Shown here piece after piece: positions 61,630 through 64,000 of a stretch of DNA of 64,000 nucleotides. The position numbers and the translations under genes were made by a program. Each line of letters opens with the position of its first letter. Positions within the stretch are counted from its first letter, which is position 1. Under the pieces are notes generated by a model. That model had not been told where the DNA came from, did no database searches, and worked only from the letters and a program-made list of their open reading frames with translations. Source of the stretch: Leptolyngbya sp. SIO1E4. Its GTDB lineage: Bacteria > Cyanobacteriota > Cyanobacteriia > Phormidesmidales > Phormidesmidaceae. The DNA is taken from contig JAAHFU020000002.1 of NCBI GenBank assembly GCA_010672825.2, forward strand, positions 1,624,001 to 1,688,000, written 5' to 3'.

Positions 61630-63999
61630 CTAGGGAGTGGTATTGGATGTCCGATACCGATACTCAATCAACGAGAATTCGCAGGCTGTCCCTAGCCCCT
61701 GTTTGTCTGTATCTGAGGGCGGCAAACGATCTGCTAGGCCAGGAATATTAACCGCTACATCGATAGGTGGAGAGAACCCGCAGGCAGTTTTGGGCGTCAG
61801 TAACGGCTCCTGAAAATCAATCCAAAACGAGAGCAGCTCAGAGGTTGCCGGAGTTGGATCCGGGTTGTCCTCTGTCGGGGGGTCTACCGTCGGGGGGGCA
61901 CTATTTGTCAGGTTAAAGGTGCCAGAATCTAACATTGGGCTACTGGCAGTCACGGTAAAATCACCGGCTGTTCCGTTAGCCGTTAGGAGACTAGGGGCTG
62001 TGGCAAGCCCCGTGGCATCTGTTGTCGCACTGCTGTCCGGACTGCCACTCGCCCCACTACCGCCAGAATTCGCCGTAAAGGTCACGTTGACCCCAGCAAT
62101 GGGAAGCGCGGTATTGACAAAGTTTTCCGTGAGTTGGACTGCCAAGGCTGTGTCAAATGCAGTATCCACTAGGGTACTTTGGTTATCTCCGGCGACTGGA
62201 GTCAGGCTGTAGCCTTGGGACTCAAAAGCCCCAATATCCACTGGGCCATTAAAGCGGTTGGCTCCCCGTTGGTCTGTGGTAAGAGCCGCTGCTGTGGCTA
62301 GGGCATCACTGCCCGTATCGCGCACCGGACTGCCGAGATAGAAGGCATGGGTTTGGGTGGGGCCACCATAGTCGCCGAGGGCGAGCAACTCTGGGTCGAG
62401 GGGGGTGGCCAGACTGCCAACCAGAGTACTGGTGGTGAATATTCCCTGGGTGTCAATGCCAATGAGGTTATTGCCCTCGTCGATAATCGGGGAATTGGTG
62501 GCACTTGTTCGTCGTACATCCGGAAATACCGTAGCTGTATTCTGGGCAACGATGCTGTTAGCGACGTTTATTCGCGCGGTATTGGCACCGCCCCCCACGT
62601 TAAGATTGAGAATGCCACCGGCTGAACTACCTGGATTGGTCACTTCATTCTGGACAATGGTGCTATTGGTGATGGTGATGGTCGAGCCCAAGACGGCAGT
62701 TTGGCCCCGGTTGTAGAGGCCGCCACCACCAAAAACGACTGTATTGCCAGAAATGGTGCTGTTGTTGATAGTCATCACCGCACTGTTATTGGCATTTTGT
62801 CCCAGTTGCGCAATGCCGCCGCCCACATTAGACGTATTGCCAGAAATGGTGCTGTTGTTGATGGTCATCACCGAACCATTGGCAGGGGAATTAGTGAAGG
62901 TGGTGTTGGAGAGGCCCCCGCCATTGCCCCCCGCCATATTGCCAGAAATGGTGCTGTTGTTAATGGTCGTCGATGCAGCGTTAGCGTTAGCGTTGAAGCT
63001 TTGAATCCCGCCGCCATCATCCGCAGCCCGATTGCCTGTGATGCTGCTGTCGTTGATCGTTAGGGTACCAAGATTGTAAATGGCTCCGCCATCGTCTCCA
63101 GCACCGCCAGCATTGGCGACTCCGCCAGCAAGGGTAGTCTCGTTGATCTCCAAGTCGGCACCCAGTGCCACATGCATCAGCCGGAAGTCAGGCGCAGCGG
63201 CATCGCGGGCAATGGTGTTACCCATGCCGTTAATCGTCAGCGTATTCCCTCCATCAGCCGTAATAGAAGGTAAGCCATTGGCGCCATTGGTCGCATTATC
63301 GACTGCGGTAAGGGTAATGTTGTTGGCCAGGTTAATGGTGTCGGTTTCTGCATTGCCATTGGCAGTATTAATCGCCGCGATCAAGCTGGCCGCATCCGTG
63401 GCAGTAAAGACCTGCAACAGCCCGTCATACTCTTCGAGGGTAATCGTCTCAAACGCTCTACCAGCCTCAATCCGGCCTACTGACCGCTCAAGCAACCAGT
63501 CACCGTCGTTGGCCTCACTCCCGGTTAGGTCAAGACTCCCAGCCACATCTGCTCCGGTCAAGCTGGCAATCTCATTCAACAACGATAGCCCTGCCGTGCC
63601 CCGCGCAGCTAAACAGGCATAGATTAAAATATCGGCTTCAGCACTCAGCAGGCCTCCCCATTGTTGGAGCTGAGCCTTGTACTGCTCCAGCGTTTCGTTG
63701 CTGACATAGGCATTGCCTAGCCAAAACTCGCCTTCATTCCCTTCTGAGACGATATGTACCGCATCAGCGGCACCGACTTGGTTCAACACATCCGTCACCC
63801 GTGCGATGCCATTTTCACTCACTGGAATCGCCACGGTTGTGGTGCCGTCTGCCGCGCCAAATAACAATCGGGTATAGTCTGGCACCGTCGTATCGAGAAA
63901 CACTAGTTGGGCCGCATCAGTACCATCAGAACTAAAGCGCGTCACGATAGGCGCACTGTGCAAGCCATTATGGGTTGTAATCAGTTTTTCGCTATCGCC
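61630..63999 (-). CDS. DUF4347 beta-helix adhesin-like protein (5' end outside window)
   Basis: The frame is still open at the right window edge, so the start is missing; the internal TTG at 63963 is not a start. The DUF4347 domain (first about 190 visible residues) contains VHIVSEGNEGEFWLGNAYV and the LIYACLAARGTAGLSLLNEI block typical of the N-terminus of large cyanobacterial exoproteins. Next comes a right-handed beta-helix (about 205-570) with repeated INNSTISGN units, then a choice-of-anchor-like region and an Ig-like segment. The end is a short Pro-rich tail. Probable secreted protein exported by the adjacent TpsB transporter; the canonical TPS N-terminal domain is not seen in the visible part. 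Confidence 0.85.
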   Translation of the reverse strand, partial: GDSEKLITTHNGLHSAPIVTRFSSDGTDAAQLVFLDTTVPDYTRLLFGAADGTTTVAIPVSENGIARVTDVLNQVGAADAVHIVSEGNEGEFWLGNAYVSNETLEQYKAQLQQWGGLLSAEADILIYACLAARGTAGLSLLNEIASLTGADVAGSLDLTGSEANDGDWLLERSVGRIEAGRAFETITLEEYDGLLQVFTATDAASLIAAINTANGNAETDTINLANNITLTAVDNATNGANGLPSITADGGNTLTINGMGNTIARDAAAPDFRLMHVALGADLEINETTLAGGVANAGGAGDDGGAIYNLGTLTINDSSITGNRAADDGGGIQSFNANANAASTTINNSTISGNMAGGNGGGLSNTTFTNSPANGSVMTINNSTISGNTSNVGGGIAQLGQNANNSAVMTINNSTISGNTVVFGGGGLYNRGQTAVLGSTITITNSTIVQNEVTNPGSSAGGILNLNVGGGANTARINVANSIVAQNTATVFPDVRRTSATNSPIIDEGNNLIGIDTQGIFTTSTLVGSLATPLDPELLALGDYGGPTQTHAFYLGSPVRDTGSDALATAAALTTDQRGANRFNGPVDIGAFESQGYSLTPVAGDNQSTLVDTAFDTALAVQLTENFVNTALPIAGVNVTFTANSGGSGASGSPDSSATTDATGLATAPSLLTANGTAGDFTVTASSPMLDSGTFNLTNSAPPTVDPPTEDNPDPTPATSELLSFWIDFQEPLLTPKTACGFSPPIDVAVNIPGLADRLPPSDTDKQGLGTACEFSLIEYRYRTSNTTP

Positions 64000-64000
64000 C

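Overview
The window is a piece of a cyanobacterial chromosome. It carries psaC (photosystem I iron-sulfur subunit), an acpP-fabF-tkt run, a cyanobacterial-length lysC with four ACT domains, a type B class II fructose-bisphosphate aldolase, and dense HIP1-type octamers (GCGATCGC) in genes and spacers. Base composition looks close to 55 % GC. Multi-GAF, CHASE2, DUF4347 and Uma2 proteins, pseudogenes and many short dispersed repeats suggest a large-genome, probably filamentous (Leptolyngbya-like) lineage; that placement is inference.

Layout. 1-6.3 kb: the 3' part of a FecR-domain protein convergent with a CHASE2 adenylate cyclase, a secreted 59-residue EF-hand protein, a tail-anchored coiled-coil protein and a receiver protein without a DNA-binding domain. 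6.8-14.1 kb: dinB, a CRP-like regulator, then acs preceded on the same strand by a Pat-type acetyltransferase fusion that may control it. 14.7-18.7 kb: a metal-transport island with a P1B-type ATPase lacking the CPC motif, an HMA-fold membrane protein and two small membrane proteins, one resembling mycobacterial PacL from memory. 18.8-23.3 kb: a YwiC/cupin/methyltransferase operon divergent from a Crp/Fnr regulator coupled to an MscS channel with a cyclic-nucleotide domain. 23.5-31.2 kb: a GT2/GT-C fusion, a DUF547 lipoprotein, a TIGR04282 transferase, an EamA exporter, an IS630 remnant, a truncated GntR-type protein and a DUF389 membrane protein. 31.2-37.8 kb: a decayed phosphoesterase gene, then a TetR repressor divergent from an RND efflux pair with three candidate operators. 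38-55 kb: mainly housekeeping genes (tkt, fabF, acpP, psaC, pyrD, fda, tRNA-Lys, lysC) with a large GAF protein, a CPBP protease, cupins and lipoproteins. 55.5-64 kb: a cysteine-desulfurase-like enzyme, a Uma2 protein, an aldo/keto reductase, a dead response regulator, and a TpsB transporter downstream of a DUF4347 beta-helix protein that runs off the right edge.

Spacers hold three dispersed repeat families (called A, B and C here). Family A, about 95 bp with a CCCTAAA-like tract and a conserved hairpin, has nine copies. Family B ends in a GGCAGAA heptamer array and is often joined to A. At least two further MITE-like elements are present, and some elements are nested. Cyclic-nucleotide signalling recurs: one predicted cAMP producer and three proteins with CRP-type sensor folds lie within about 22 kb. 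Functional links between these genes are inference from proximity.
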